Shown: positions 26,727 through 35,944, counted from the first letter of the stretch. The stretch is 64,000 bases of DNA from Eikenella corrodens (GCF_003990355.1 NZ_CP034670.1:1612001-1676000), one strand, 5' to 3'. Notes: generated from the sequence alone by a model not told the origin. Translations and numbers: made by a program.

Positions 26727-27971
26727 TTAAGACCCGCTAAACAGGCTCTTAAACCACAGTACAATGCTGTCCCACAGGCGGCCGAAGAAGCCGGCTTCGG
26801 CCACGTCGTTGAGCGCCACCACGTCTTTCTGCGCCACCACGCGGTTTTGCGCGTCCATAAATTTCACAGTGCCGAGCACTTGGCCTTTGCTAATCGGCGC
26901 GAGCACGGGCTGCACGGTTTCCAGCACGGGCTGCAGCTGCGCGGCCTGGCCGTGCGGCACGGTGATATAGGTGGCGTCGATAAAGCCCACGTTCACCGCG
27001 TTATCCGCGCCTTTATACACTTTCACCTGCGAAATGGCGGTTTCGGCCTCATACAGTTTGGGCGTGTCGTAGGATTGCAGCGCCCAGTTGAGCAGTTTGC
27101 TGCTCTCGGCGGCGCGCGCCTGCATGCTTTCGGTACCCACCACCACGGAAATCACGCGGCGGCCGTTGCGTTTGCTGGAGGCAACCAGGTTGTAGCCTGC
27201 GCTGTCGGTGTGGCCGGTTTTCATGCCGTCCACGTCGGGGTCGCGGTAGAGCAGCAGGTTGCGGTTGGGCTGGGTGATGTTGTTGTAGCTGTAAGACTGG
27301 ATGGAATAGAGTGGATAGTATTGCGGATAGTCGTGAATAATGGCGGCGGAAAGGGTGATGAGGTCTTGCACCGAGGTGTAGTGCTGCGCGCCGGGCAGGC
27401 CGGTGCTGTTTTCAAAATGAGTGTCTTTCATGCCGAGCCGTTTGGCTTCGGCGTTCATCAGCTGCACAAACTGCGCTTCGCTGCCGGCCACGGCTTCGGC
27501 CAGGGTAATGGAGGCATCGTTGCCGGACTGCACAATCAGGCCTTTGAGCAAATCGTCCACGCGGGCGGGGGTTTTCGGATCGAGGAACATGCGCGAGCCT
27601 TCCACCTTCCAGCCCTGCTCGGAAACGGTAAAGGTTTGGTCGGGCTTGAGTTTGCCTTCTTCCAGCGCTTTAAACACCAAATAGGCGGTCATCAGCTTGG
27701 TGAGCGAGGCGGGTTCGATGTGTTCGTTTAATTTGTGCGAGGCGAGCATCTGGCCGCTTTGCGCGTCATACACGGCATAGGCCGAGGCTTTGATTTCGGG
27801 CAGCCCCACGGCGGTTACGGGCTGGGTAGCGGCGGAATTGACGGCGGCAGCCGGAGCGGAAGCGGCGGGGGCAGAGGCTTGGCGGGGGGCGGAAGCGGCT
27901 TGCGGCGCGGCCTGCACCTGCCAGCCGGCCACTAAAAGGGATAGGGTGAGGAGGGTGAGTTTTTGTTTCAT
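26727..27971 (-). CDS. dacC: D-alanyl-D-alanine carboxypeptidase (PBP5/6 type)
   Basis: 414 residues. After a signal peptide (MKQKLTLLTLSLLVAGWQVQA) there is an Ala/Pro/Ser-rich linker, then the penicillin-binding fold: active-site SLTK (SxxK), SGND (SxN) and KTGHTDSAG (KTG). A C-terminal beta domain and a final amphipathic helix (GRLWDSIVLWFKSLF) anchor it to the inner membrane. It trims the terminal D-Ala of peptidoglycan pentapeptides. The dacA name is equally possible. Confidence 0.93.
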   Translation of the reverse strand: MKQKLTLLTLSLLVAGWQVQAAPQAASAPRQASAPAASAPAAAVNSAATQPVTAVGLPEIKASAYAVYDAQSGQMLASHKLNEHIEPASLTKLMTAYLVFKALEEGKLKPDQTFTVSEQGWKVEGSRMFLDPKTPARVDDLLKGLIVQSGNDASITLAEAVAGSEAQFVQLMNAEAKRLGMKDTHFENSTGLPGAQHYTSVQDLITLSAAIIHDYPQYYPLYSIQSYSYNNITQPNRNLLLYRDPDVDGMKTGHTDSAGYNLVASSKRNGRRVISVVVGTESMQARAAESSKLLNWALQSYDTPKLYEAETAISQVKVYKGADNAVNVGFIDATYITVPHGQAAQLQPVLETVQPVLAPISKGQVLGTVKFMDAQNRVVAQKDVVALNDVAEAGFFGRLWDSIVLWFKSLFSGS

Positions 27972-28248
27972 TGCGTTGTCTGTTGGATTGGATTGAATGG
28001 CTTGCCGCCGGCAGGCTTGGGATTGAGGCTACCTGAAAGCGGAACTGCAAGGAAGTGAAAGCGCAACGGAAATACTGCAACGCAGAAATTTTTCAGGTAG
28101 CCTGCCGCCAAAAGCCAATCATGCGGCAAAATCGCGCCGATTATAGCCGCTCAAGCTTGTATTGCTAAGCGTTTAACCTGATTTTTCTTGCCAGCGGCGG
28201 CGCAAACGGAGTATCTTGCCGCCTTTGAGCCTGTTTTCGACACCCATC

Positions 28249-29775
28249 ATGCCCCTGCCCCACACCGACTACCTCACCCGCATCCTCACCGCCTCCGTTT
28301 ACGACGTGGCCGCCGAAACGCCGCTCGATTTCGCCCGCAACCTTTCCGCGCGCAGCGGCAACCGCATCTTGCTCAAACGCGAAGACCTGCAGCCCGTTTT
28401 CTCTTTCAAAATCAGGGGGGCATACAACAAAATGGCCAAGCTGCCGCCCGAGCTCTTGCAAAAAGGCGTGATTACCGCCAGCGCCGGCAACCACGCGCAG
28501 GGCGTGGCGCTTTCCGCGCAGAAGCTCGGCTGCGAAGCCACCATCGTGATGCCCGAAACCACGCCGCAGATTAAAGTGGACGCTGTGCGTTCGCGCGGCG
28601 GCAAAGTGGTGCTCAAAGGCGTGTCGTTCAACGATGCCTACGACCACGCCGTAGAGCTGGCCAAAAGCAGCGGCCAAACCTATATCCCGCCGTTTGACGA
28701 TCCCGACGTGATTGCCGGCCAAGGCACCATCGGGCTGGAAATCGTGCGCCAGCATTCCAAGCCGATTGATGCCGTGTTCGTGCCCATCGGCGGCGGCGGG
28801 CTGGCGGCCGGCGTGGCCGTGTTCATTAAGCAGGTGCGCCCCGAAATCAAGGTAATCGGCGTGCAAACCCATGATTCCTGCGCCATGAAAACCTCCATCG
28901 AAGAAGGCCGCCTGGTGGCGCTCAAAGACGTCGGCCTGTTTTCAGACGGCACAGCGGTGAAGCTGGTGGGCGAAGAAACCTTCCGCCTGTGCCGCGAATT
29001 CTTAGATGAAATCATCACGGTGGACACCGACGCTATCTGCGGCGCGCTCAAAGATATTTTCGACGACACCCGCAGCATCTGCGAGCCCGCCGGTGCGCTG
29101 GCCTTGGCCGGCCTCAAAGCCTATATCGCCCGCGAGCAGGCGCAGGGCCAAACCCTGATTGCCGTCACCAGCGGCGCCAACATCAATTTCCACCGCCTGC
29201 GCCACGTTTCCGAGCGCAGCGAGCTGGGCGAAGGCAACGAAGGTATTTTTGCCGTGTCGATTCCCGAACAGCCCGGCAGCTTCCTCAAGTTCATCAACAT
29301 TTTGGGCAGCCGCAACATCACCGAATTCAACTACCGCTACGGCGACGACGCCACCGCCCATATTTTCGTGGGTATCCAAAGCAAAGGCGCGTCCGACCTG
29401 GCCGCCATCAGCGCCGAACTCACCGCCGCCGGCCTGCCCAACACCGACCTCACCGACGACGAAACCGCCAAAATCCACATCCGCTATATGGTAGGCGGCC
29501 GCACCGGCAAAGTGGCGCACGAACGCCTGTTCAGCTTCGAGTTCCCCGAACGCCCCGGCGCGCTGGCCTACTTCCTCAGCCGGATGCAGAGCAGCTGGAA
29601 CATCACCCTGTTCCACTACCGCAACCACGGCTCGGATTACGGCCGCGTGCTGGTGGGCATCGACGTGCCGCCCGCCGACCACCAAGCCTTCGCCACCTTC
29701 CTGCAAGAGCTGGGCTATGTGCACACCGAGCAAACCGACAACGCCGCCTACCGCCTATTCCTCGGCCAGGCCTAA
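28249..29775 (+). CDS. ilvA: threonine ammonia-lyase, biosynthetic
   Basis: 508 residues. The PLP-dependent enzyme converts threonine to 2-oxobutanoate, the first step of isoleucine synthesis. The PLP lysine is in FSFKIRGAYNKM (about residue 55), the glycine-rich phosphate loop is GGGGLAAG, and two C-terminal ACT-like regulatory domains (about 330-505) bind isoleucine. I prefer the ATG at 28249 (MPLPHTDYLTRILTASVYD), which matches family N-termini, over one 11 codons upstream. Confidence 0.96.
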   Translation: MPLPHTDYLTRILTASVYDVAAETPLDFARNLSARSGNRILLKREDLQPVFSFKIRGAYNKMAKLPPELLQKGVITASAGNHAQGVALSAQKLGCEATIVMPETTPQIKVDAVRSRGGKVVLKGVSFNDAYDHAVELAKSSGQTYIPPFDDPDVIAGQGTIGLEIVRQHSKPIDAVFVPIGGGGLAAGVAVFIKQVRPEIKVIGVQTHDSCAMKTSIEEGRLVALKDVGLFSDGTAVKLVGEETFRLCREFLDEIITVDTDAICGALKDIFDDTRSICEPAGALALAGLKAYIAREQAQGQTLIAVTSGANINFHRLRHVSERSELGEGNEGIFAVSIPEQPGSFLKFINILGSRNITEFNYRYGDDATAHIFVGIQSKGASDLAAISAELTAAGLPNTDLTDDETAKIHIRYMVGGRTGKVAHERLFSFEFPERPGALAYFLSRMQSSWNITLFHYRNHGSDYGRVLVGIDVPPADHQAFATFLQELGYVHTEQTDNAAYRLFLGQA

Positions 29776-29778
29776 ATC

Positions 29779-29818
29779 TTTTCAGGTAGCCTCATCAGCC
29801 CGTTCAGGCTACCTGAAA
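29779..29818 (+). terminator. inverted DUS pair after ilvA
   Basis: Arms TTTCAGGTAGCCT and AGGCTACCTGAAA, 13 bases apart, four bases after the stop codon. Confidence 0.55.
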
Positions 29819-29874
29819 TCATAAGCTCTAGCGTAGTTCAAACCAAAATCCATTTATAAACCAAGAGAACCCAA

Positions 29875-30510
29875 ATGCTCGCTCCCCAACACCTCCTCTG
29901 GATAGACGGCCCCGCCGGCCGCCTGCACACCATCTACCTGCCGCCCGAAGCCCCCGAGCGCGGCGTGGCCGTCATCAACCACCCCAACCCCCTGCACGGC
30001 GGCACGTTTACCAACAAAGTGATCCAAACCGCCGCCAAAGTTTATGCCCGCCTCGGCTTCCACTGCTACCTGCCCAACCTGCGCGGCGTTGGCGAAAGCG
30101 AAGGCGAACACGACTACGGGCGCGGCGAAACCGACGACTGCCTCGCCGTCATCGACTACGCCCAAAGCCAACACCCGCATGCCGCCCAACTCATCATTTC
30201 CGGCTTCTCCTTCGGCGGCTACGTGAGCCTGTTTGCCGCCCAGCAGCGCCGGCCCGATGCCCTCGTGCTGCTCGGCCCCGCCGTGGGCATGTATGAAGTG
30301 CCCGCCGCCCAAGCCGCCGATCCGGCGCATACTTTGGCAATCCACGGCGAAATTGATGAAGTCGTCCCACTGGCCAACGCCCTCAGCTGGGCCGCCCCGC
30401 AAGACATCCCCGTGGTTGTGCTGCCCCAATCCTCCCACTTCTTCCACGGCAAACTCATCCCCCTGCGCGACACCCTGCTGCGCTTCGTGCCCGGCGTGTT
30501 GGGAAAATAA
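29875..30510 (+). CDS. alpha/beta hydrolase
   Basis: 211 residues. The nucleophile elbow reads GFSFGGYVS (Ser in GxSxG-like context, about residue 108); HPNPLHGG near the N-terminus, HGEIDEVVP (acid) and SSHFFHGKL (His) complete a plausible triad. This is the dienelactone hydrolase-like CocE/YsgA-type small hydrolase pattern. Substrate unknown. Confidence 0.87.
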   Translation: MLAPQHLLWIDGPAGRLHTIYLPPEAPERGVAVINHPNPLHGGTFTNKVIQTAAKVYARLGFHCYLPNLRGVGESEGEHDYGRGETDDCLAVIDYAQSQHPHAAQLIISGFSFGGYVSLFAAQQRRPDALVLLGPAVGMYEVPAAQAADPAHTLAIHGEIDEVVPLANALSWAAPQDIPVVVLPQSSHFFHGKLIPLRDTLLRFVPGVLGK

Positions 30511-30519
30511 GCTAATCAG

Positions 30520-30558
30520 TTTCAGGTAGCCTTTAGATGTAGAAAGGCTACCTGAAAA
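30520..30558 (+). terminator. inverted DUS pair after the hydrolase gene
   Basis: Arms TTTCAGGTAGCCT and AGGCTACCTGAAA with a loop of about 12 bases, nine bases after the stop codon. Confidence 0.55.
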
Positions 30559-30632
30559 CTATCCGCCATTTGACAGTTGAATCATATCCAATAATAATCA
30601 CTTAAACTTTTCATTATGATAAAACACCTCAA

Positions 30633-30923
30633 ATGTCTAACTCTCCTCTATATTTGGATAAGATTATCTATCATCCTACTAGCCATAAAGTTACTCTATT
30701 TTTTAATTGGAATGGAGAAAAAACTATTCTTTCTGCACAAATCACAAGCAGCGGCACTGGAGACGATCTGATACGTGGAATCGCATCAGAAGAACTCTCA
30801 AACTTTATAATGAAATTTATTCATACAGAAGGATTTGTATCTAATTTAAATAAATTATTTAATATTATTCTAAACTATGCTGATAAAAATTTATTTGAGG
30901 ATTTTCCAATTCAAATCATGTAG
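30633..30923 (+). CDS. small AT-rich protein of unknown function
   Basis: 96 residues, MSNSPLYLDK to FEDFPIQIM. Codon use is strongly AT-rich (many TTA, AAT, ATA) against GC-rich neighbours, which suggests recent acquisition. It is acidic and soluble, with no motif I recognise. Its size and isolation resemble orphan immunity proteins of toxin systems, but nothing in the sequence proves that. Confidence 0.6.
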   Translation: MSNSPLYLDKIIYHPTSHKVTLFFNWNGEKTILSAQITSSGTGDDLIRGIASEELSNFIMKFIHTEGFVSNLNKLFNIILNYADKNLFEDFPIQIM

Positions 30924-30980
30924 TAATCATTTTGCTGAATCTACCCCTAATCCCTAGCAAAATAATCTTTTCACTAGACC

Positions 30981-31319
30981 ATGCCCACCTGCCAACCCGC
31001 CATCGTCCTCACCACCTGCCCCAACCAAGCCGAAGCCGAACGCATCGGCTTGCTTCTATTGCAACAGCGCCTTGCCGCCTGCGTGCAATACGAAGCCATT
31101 CAAAGTCAATATTTCTGGCAGGGCGAGCTCTGTTGCGACAGCGAAATCCGCCTCACCATCAAAACCGCCGAACGGCACTACCCCGCCGTTGAGCGCCTCA
31201 TCCTCGAGCAGCACAGCTACGATTGCCCGCAAATCCTGCTGCTGCCCGTATCCGGCGGCACAGAAGGCTACCTGAAATGGCTGAACGACAACCTCGCGTC
31301 AGAACCCGGCGAACTTTAG
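30981..31319 (+). CDS. cutA: divalent cation tolerance protein CutA
   Basis: 112 residues, the standard CutA1 length. The family pattern is clear: TTCPNQAEAERI near the start, LAACVQY, SQYFWQGELCCDSEIRLTIKT, and the C-terminal YDCPQILLLPVSGGTEGYLKWL. CutA forms a PII-like trimer linked to copper tolerance. The DUS GAAGGCTACCTGAAATGG near the 3' end is coding and gives EGYLKW. Confidence 0.95.
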   Translation: MPTCQPAIVLTTCPNQAEAERIGLLLLQQRLAACVQYEAIQSQYFWQGELCCDSEIRLTIKTAERHYPAVERLILEQHSYDCPQILLLPVSGGTEGYLKWLNDNLASEPGEL

Positions 31320-31374
31320 CCAGCCACTCAGCCGTATATTGCCGCAGATCAAAGGCTACCTGAAAAACTATATT

Positions 31375-32230
31375 AGACCTCTTGCGAAAATATTCATCCC
31401 ATCGCATTAACCAGTCCTGCAATCAGATTTGCCCTTAACCCGAACCGTTTCCGCCTGTTGCGGTAAGGCAGCGACAATATTTTGAATATCTTCAGTTTCC
31501 TGTTGATGTGCTCGATGACGGTTCTGAGTTTGCCTAACCGCCTGTTCGCCTCTTTATCCTGTTTGTCCGGCGGATGACGTTTGGATTTCTTTTTCGGGGT
31601 CTGTAATCCGGTTTTGGCCAATCCTTGATAACCCTTATCCGCAATGACTATTTTGTAGGGATAAAGCTCTGCAAGGTGCCTCTTGGCTAAACGCATGTCA
31701 TGCCGGGCACCCATCCCCGTCCGGATGCTGATGATTTTTTCCGTTTCCCTGCCGTATATGACCCGGATTTTAACCGTGTGCCGCCTTTTCTTGCCGCTGT
31801 AATACTGCCGCTGTTTTTTTGGGACGTTCAATCGGGCTTTCGGTAACGTCAATGATGACCGTTTGGTCGCCCGGATTCTTGTGCTTTGGCAGGGAGAAGC
31901 GTTTGCAACGGATGAGGGCGTCCTCGGTTTTACGGATGGTGCGGCAGACATTGCTTTCGGAAAGGCCGTAGATGGCGGCCAATTCGAGTTGGGTATGGTA
32001 ATGACGCAGATAGCTTAGGGTAAGCAGCAGTTGGTCTGCCAAACCGAGCGTATGCGGCCTGCCCGACTTGACCTTCCGGCTTTCTGCTTCTGTGGAGACT
32101 TGCAGCATTTCGTGAAAAAGGACGGGCGTTACACCTGTGAGCCGTTTGAATTCGCTATCGCTTCTTTGGATGAGGTTTTCGTATTTCATTTGGGAATTGT
32201 AAATCTTCAGGATACTTTCGCAATAGGTCT
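31375..32230 (-). mobile_element. IS5-family insertion sequence, copy 1
   Basis: 856 bp between imperfect inverted ends (AGACCTcTTGCGAAAaTAT and the inverse of AGACCTaTTGCGAAAgTAT). A 3-bp direct repeat ATT flanks it. It carries two overlapping frames for one transposase. Nearly identical to the copy at 47594-48449; the visible differences are a few bases, including one that changes Val-Thr-Thr to Val-Ser-Thr. Confidence 0.92.
31394..32189 (-). CDS. IS5-family transposase in two frames (frame A 31770-32189, frame B 31394-31951)
   Basis: Frame A (139 residues) has the helix-turn-helix and the first catalytic Asp (VIIDVTESPIERP). Frame B carries the other two DDE residues (VIADKGYQG and VIEHINRKLK). 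The frames meet at a run of seven A residues after CCC; six A residues would join them into one protein of about 265 residues. Either a programmed slip or a frameshift mutation separates them. Both copies share the run. Confidence 0.85.
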
Positions 32231-32431
32231 ATTGATATTTATAAGCCGTTTCATTCTAAAAAAAAGCAGATCAATTTCTTCCACAGTTTATTTCTCTTTC
32301 CCTAACAACAAGCCACACATTCAACATTCAATCAGGCTACCTGAAAACCATCAGCCTCCAAAAACCCTGCCACACTGTATTTCCACTTCGCCGGAGTCTC
32401 ACTGTTCAGATAGCCCCAGCCCCGCTAATCC

Positions 32432-32920
32432 TCACTCTCCCTCGGCGGCACGGGCGCGAACCAGCCCACCAGCAGGAGCAGCAGCCACAATGCCAGCGGC
32501 AGCGCCAGCCAGCCGATTTGCCCACACACCACCCAGTATTTCACCGGCAAGGATGCCGCAGAAGGCAGTGGCCGAAGCCACCCACAGCGCAAACGCCGCC
32601 ATGCCCCAGCCGCGATCGGTATCGTGCGAACAGAAGTCTTGCAGGCGCAAAACCCATGCCAACAAGGCAGCCAAGGCCAGGTGCATGAGGCTACCTAAAA
32701 ACGCGTGCGCCACCAAATCGGCACGGCTCAATCCGCCAAACAGCAGCATGGCGTTCGGAATCAGCAGCGGCACCAGCAAAAGCGCAGTGCGCCTGCCCTG
32801 CCGACAATCAAGCAGCCAAGCTGCCTCCATCCACAAAGCGAAGGGCAGCGGCAAAGTCCACAGCGGAGTGCTGCCGGTTAGGCTTTCCGGCAGATGGTGC
32901 AGCAGGTTTACCGAAGAGAG
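32432..32920 (-). pseudogene. 5'-truncated membrane-protein gene cut at a CREE
   Basis: An open frame of about 160 codons, strongly hydrophobic (segments such as TALLLVPLLIPNAMLLFGG and LMHLALAALLAWVL), ends at TGA 32432. It has no ATG start: upstream it runs straight into the small CREE at 32921-32991, which supplies an in-frame stop. The start of the gene appears to have been lost or displaced when that element arrived. Family not recognised. Confidence 0.5.
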
Positions 32921-32991
32921 TATCGTGAATTAACAAAAACCAGTACAACGTTGGTTCGCCTTGCCGTACTGGTTTTTGTTAATCCACTATA
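32921..32991. mobile_element. miniature palindromic CREE (71 bp)
   Basis: Both ends are of the same type: about 26 bp running TATAGTGGATTAACAAAAAC then CAGTAC inward from each side (TATCGTGAATTAAC on the left). Normal CREEs have one CAGTAC end and one CAGGAC end. Only about 20 bases remain between the ends, so this is a deletion or recombination derivative. Confidence 0.82.
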
Positions 32992-33045
32992 AACGGCGGG
33001 CGGCTTGCTGTATACCAATATGCAGCGCACCAATCCTGCCTGCCG

Positions 33046-33555
33046 TTACAACCAGCCGATGCGATGTAAGATAATTTGCAGTAACACAAACAGGATGATC
33101 AAAGTAATCTTGAGACCCCAAGAATACCGAAATTGGAGGGCTTTACTCCGCCAGGCGGAAGGTGTTTCGGTTACAGGCGGTTCGGCGTAGACAACCGCGC
33201 CTTCTTTTACACGGTAGCTTTCGCCCGCATCGCCGAGCACATAGCTGCCGTCATTGAGCGCCAGCATGATGTCTAGCAACAATTGCAGCTGGCTTTCGCT
33301 TGGATTTTTCAGCCACAGGCTGCCGCCTTCTTGCTCGTTGTGGCTGTAGAAAATAGCGGTGTCTTCGTCTGGCTCGCTTTCAGGCAGCCTGTCGGCGTTT
33401 GTGGGCGGGGCAAAGCAGATGAAATTGCCCTCGGCATCATGGCAGGCTTCGAGCTGGAACTGCTCTTTCAACAGGCGGGCGATATCACTGAAACTGTCGA
33501 GGATTTTGGCTTGGCCGGGGGCTTGGTCGTTTAGCAAATAAACCAGATAGCTCAT
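33046..33555 (-). CDS. C-tail-anchored protein of unknown function
   Basis: 169 residues. An acidic soluble N-terminal region (about 1-140) ends in a single membrane helix (WGLKITLIILFVLLQIILH, about 147-165), so it is probably tail-anchored in the inner membrane facing the cytoplasm. I do not recognise the domain. A CREE lies 14 bp upstream of its start. Confidence 0.75.
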   Translation of the reverse strand: MSYLVYLLNDQAPGQAKILDSFSDIARLLKEQFQLEACHDAEGNFICFAPPTNADRLPESEPDEDTAIFYSHNEQEGGSLWLKNPSESQLQLLLDIMLALNDGSYVLGDAGESYRVKEGAVVYAEPPVTETPSAWRSKALQFRYSWGLKITLIILFVLLQIILHRIGWL

Positions 33556-33568
33556 TGATTTTCTCCGT

Positions 33569-33673
33569 TATAGTGAATTAACAAAAACCAGTATAGCGTT
33601 GGCTCGCCTTGCCGTACTATTTGTACTGTCTGCGGCTCGCCGCCTTGTCCTGATTCAAATTTAATCCACTATA
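33569..33673. mobile_element. CREE overlapping the 3' end of purN
   Basis: 105 bp, TATAGTGAATTAAC to AATCCACTATA, CAGTAC-first orientation. The leftward purN frame runs into it and takes its last 19 codons and stop from the element. Confidence 0.9.
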
Positions 33674-34291
33674 GTTTTGCCCGACTGCGCCTGCGGTGCG
33701 CCGGTTGTGTACGCGTTTGCCGTGAATGCTGAGATGACCGGCGGCGAAATCGGCCACGGCTTGCGGCAGCAGCTGGTGTTCGACTTTTAGCACGCGTGCG
33801 GCCAAGGTATCGGCGGTGTCGGTATCGTACACGGGCACGGCGCCTTGGGCGATGATGGGGCCGCAATCGAGCTCGGCGGTAACGAAGTGCACGGTACAGC
33901 CGGCGAGGCGGCAGCCTTCGTCAATGGCGCGTTGGTGGGTGTGCAGGCCGGGGAAGGCAGGCAACAGGGAGGGATGGATGTTGATGGTTTGATTGGCAAA
34001 GCGGCTGCAAAACTCGGGCGGGAGAATACGCATATAGCCGGCGAGCAGCACGAGGTCGGGCGCGTGGCCAGCCACCATCTCGAGCATGGCTTGGTTGAAA
34101 TCGGCTCGGCTGGGGTAGTCTTTGGGATTGAGGGCGGCGGTGTGGATGCACTGCTCTGCCGCCCAGGCCAGGCCTGGGGCTTGGGGATTGTCGGAGAGCA
34201 CGGCGGCGATGTGCAGATGGGGGATATTGGCTTGTACCACGGCCTGCATATTGCTGCCGCGGCCGGAAATGAGGATGACGGTTTTGGTCAT
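33617..34291 (-). CDS. purN: phosphoribosylglycinamide formyltransferase
   Basis: 224 residues. PurN transfers formyl from 10-formyl-THF to GAR in purine synthesis. Motifs: ILISGRGSNMQA (phosphate loop), LAGYMRILPPEF, the catalytic INIHPSLLPAFPGLHTHQRA, and GCTVHFVTAELDCGPIIAQ. I use the ATG at 34291. The last 19 residues (YSGLNLNQDKAASRRQYK and neighbours) are encoded by the CREE at 33569-33673, so the native C-terminus has been replaced or extended. Confidence 0.94.
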   Translation of the reverse strand: MTKTVILISGRGSNMQAVVQANIPHLHIAAVLSDNPQAPGLAWAAEQCIHTAALNPKDYPSRADFNQAMLEMVAGHAPDLVLLAGYMRILPPEFCSRFANQTINIHPSLLPAFPGLHTHQRAIDEGCRLAGCTVHFVTAELDCGPIIAQGAVPVYDTDTADTLAARVLKVEHQLLPQAVADFAAGHLSIHGKRVHNRRTAGAVGQNYSGLNLNQDKAASRRQYK

Positions 34292-34322
34292 GGTGTAATC
34301 ATTTGAAAAGTGGTAGGAATAT

Positions 34323-34365
34323 TTTTCAGGTAGCCTGTGTGATGACAAGCAAGGCTACCTGAAAA
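34323..34365. terminator. inverted DUS pair between murI and purN
   Basis: Arms TTTCAGGTAGCCT and AGGCTACCTGAAAA, about 16 bases apart, just after the end of the leftward murI. Confidence 0.5.
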
Positions 34366-34377
34366 TCTTAGAGGCAA

Positions 34378-35193
34378 TCAGCCCAGCCGCATCATTTCAA
34401 TCTGCTCGAGGCTGCGGCCGAGGAAGCGTTCGCCGATGGTTTGGAAGCGCAGGGGGATATCGCTCACATAGAAGTGGTAGTCGGCGGGGGTTTGGCTGGG
34501 GTTGAGCAGGCCGGCCTCGGCGAGGGCGGCGGCGGTGGCTTCGGCGGTGGTGAGCGCGGAATCCACCAGCGCCAGATGCGGGGCTTCGCTTTGCAGCAGG
34601 GGTTTGAGCAGGGGATAGTGGGTGCAGCCGAGCACGAGGGTGTCGATGTCTTCAGCGAGCAGCGGCTTGAGGTATTCGCGCACGGTGAGGCGGGTAACTT
34701 CGTGCTCGAGCCAGCCTTCTTCCACCAGCGGCACCAGCAGCGGGCAGGCCTGGGAGGGCACGCGCGCCTGCGGGTTTTGCGCGTGGATGGCGCGGGCGTA
34801 GGCGTTGGAATTAACGGTGGTGGACGTGGCGATGATGCCGATGCGGCCGTTGCGGCTGGTAGCCAGCGCGGCTTGCGCACCGGCGGCAATCACGTCGAGC
34901 ACGGGCATACCGCCGGCGGTTTGCCGCACTTTGGCGCCGGCCACAGCGGCGATGGTATTGCAGGCAATCACCAGTGCTTTCACGTCGTGCTGCATTAAGA
35001 ATTCAACGATTTGCGCGGTGTAGGTTTCGATAGTGCTGCGCGATTTCACGCCGTAAGGCACGCGGGCGGTGTCGCCGAAATAAACGATGTTTTCATTGGG
35101 CAGCCGTTCCATCAGCGCGCGCACCACGGTGAGCCCGCCGACGCCGGAATCGAATACGCCGATGGGGCGCTGCGTGAGGCTGTTCGGTTTCAT
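34378..35193 (-). CDS. murI: glutamate racemase
   Basis: 271 residues. It makes D-glutamate for peptidoglycan. Visible: IGVFDSGVGGLTVV at the N-terminus, YFGDTARVPYG, the first catalytic cysteine in VIACNTIAA and the second in LGCTHYPLL. Full length. Confidence 0.97.
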   Translation of the reverse strand: MKPNSLTQRPIGVFDSGVGGLTVVRALMERLPNENIVYFGDTARVPYGVKSRSTIETYTAQIVEFLMQHDVKALVIACNTIAAVAGAKVRQTAGGMPVLDVIAAGAQAALATSRNGRIGIIATSTTVNSNAYARAIHAQNPQARVPSQACPLLVPLVEEGWLEHEVTRLTVREYLKPLLAEDIDTLVLGCTHYPLLKPLLQSEAPHLALVDSALTTAEATAAALAEAGLLNPSQTPADYHFYVSDIPLRFQTIGERFLGRSLEQIEMMRLG

Positions 35194-35252
35194 GTTGCTG
35201 GGTTTGCTGTTGCGGGAAAAGGCGTATTGTACACGCGCGGCGGATAAGCGAA

Positions 35253-35292
35253 AGGCTACCTGAAATCTTTGTCTTGATTTTCAGGTAGCCTT
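35253..35292 (-). terminator. inverted DUS pair after fxsA
   Basis: AAAGGCTACCTGAAA and TTTCAGGTAGCCTTTT around a short loop, directly downstream of the leftward fxsA. Confidence 0.55.
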
Positions 35293-35308
35293 TTGAGGTG
35301 AATCAGCC

Positions 35309-35791
35309 TTATTGCGGCGGCTTGTAATCGTGCTGCTCCAACAAGCGGGTTTCTTCACGCTCCTCTTGCGGGCGCACGGTTTCAAACTCGCCGTCGATGA
35401 TGTCGCCGTCGGCCCGATAACCCGAGGCACGGTAGTTCTGACCCGTTTCGTTTGGCCGCACCGCCGCCGGGCCGCCCTTAATCGGCAGCATCAGCAGCAA
35501 GGCCAAAGCGGTGGACACAAAGCCGGGCGACATCAACAGCAGCGCCGCCACAATATAGCGCAGCGGCCACAGCAATTGGTAAAACGACACCTCGCCCCGG
35601 CTATTAAACAGCGAACCGGCCAGCATCACCGAAGAAAAACCCAAGTTGCGCAGCATCACCATCCCGGCCATAAACGACAACACCATCAGCAACAGCGTAG
35701 GCATTCCGCCAAGCCGCCCGGCCACCATCACAATCGAGGCCGCTTCCGCGCCCGCCAACAGCAAGAGCCAAATTCCAAGGTAACGCATCAT
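35309..35791 (-). CDS. fxsA: FxsA family membrane protein
   Basis: 160 residues. Starts at the ATG at 35791 behind AAGGA. Three or four hydrophobic helices in the first 110 residues (YLGIWLLLLAGAEAASIV, PTLLLMVLSFMAGMVML, YIVAALLLMSPGFVSTALALLLMLP) match the FxsA family; the MSPGFVSTA stretch is typical. The C-terminal 50 residues are charged and cytoplasmic. In E. coli its overproduction relieves phage T7 exclusion by the F plasmid; its normal role is unknown. Confidence 0.9.
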   Translation of the reverse strand: MMRYLGIWLLLLAGAEAASIVMVAGRLGGMPTLLLMVLSFMAGMVMLRNLGFSSVMLAGSLFNSRGEVSFYQLLWPLRYIVAALLLMSPGFVSTALALLLMLPIKGGPAAVRPNETGQNYRASGYRADGDIIDGEFETVRPQEEREETRLLEQHDYKPPQ

Positions 35792-35944
35792 TTTTTCCTT
35801 TTTAAACAAAGAAATAATTTTAGCTTCGCAGCAACTCAACACCAAAGCATCGTTTTCACGAAATTCGCTTCGCCCATTTTCAGGTAGCCTGCAAGCGTCA
35901 GCAAGCGTAGTATTCGGTTTTCGCATCCGACACAGGGAAACATC

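Noticed and set aside
32031..32933. 300-codon plus-strand frame crossing the IS end
   Set aside because: It starts inside the IS opposite the transposase and runs through unrelated sequence; composition is Ser/Pro/Ala-biased with no domain.
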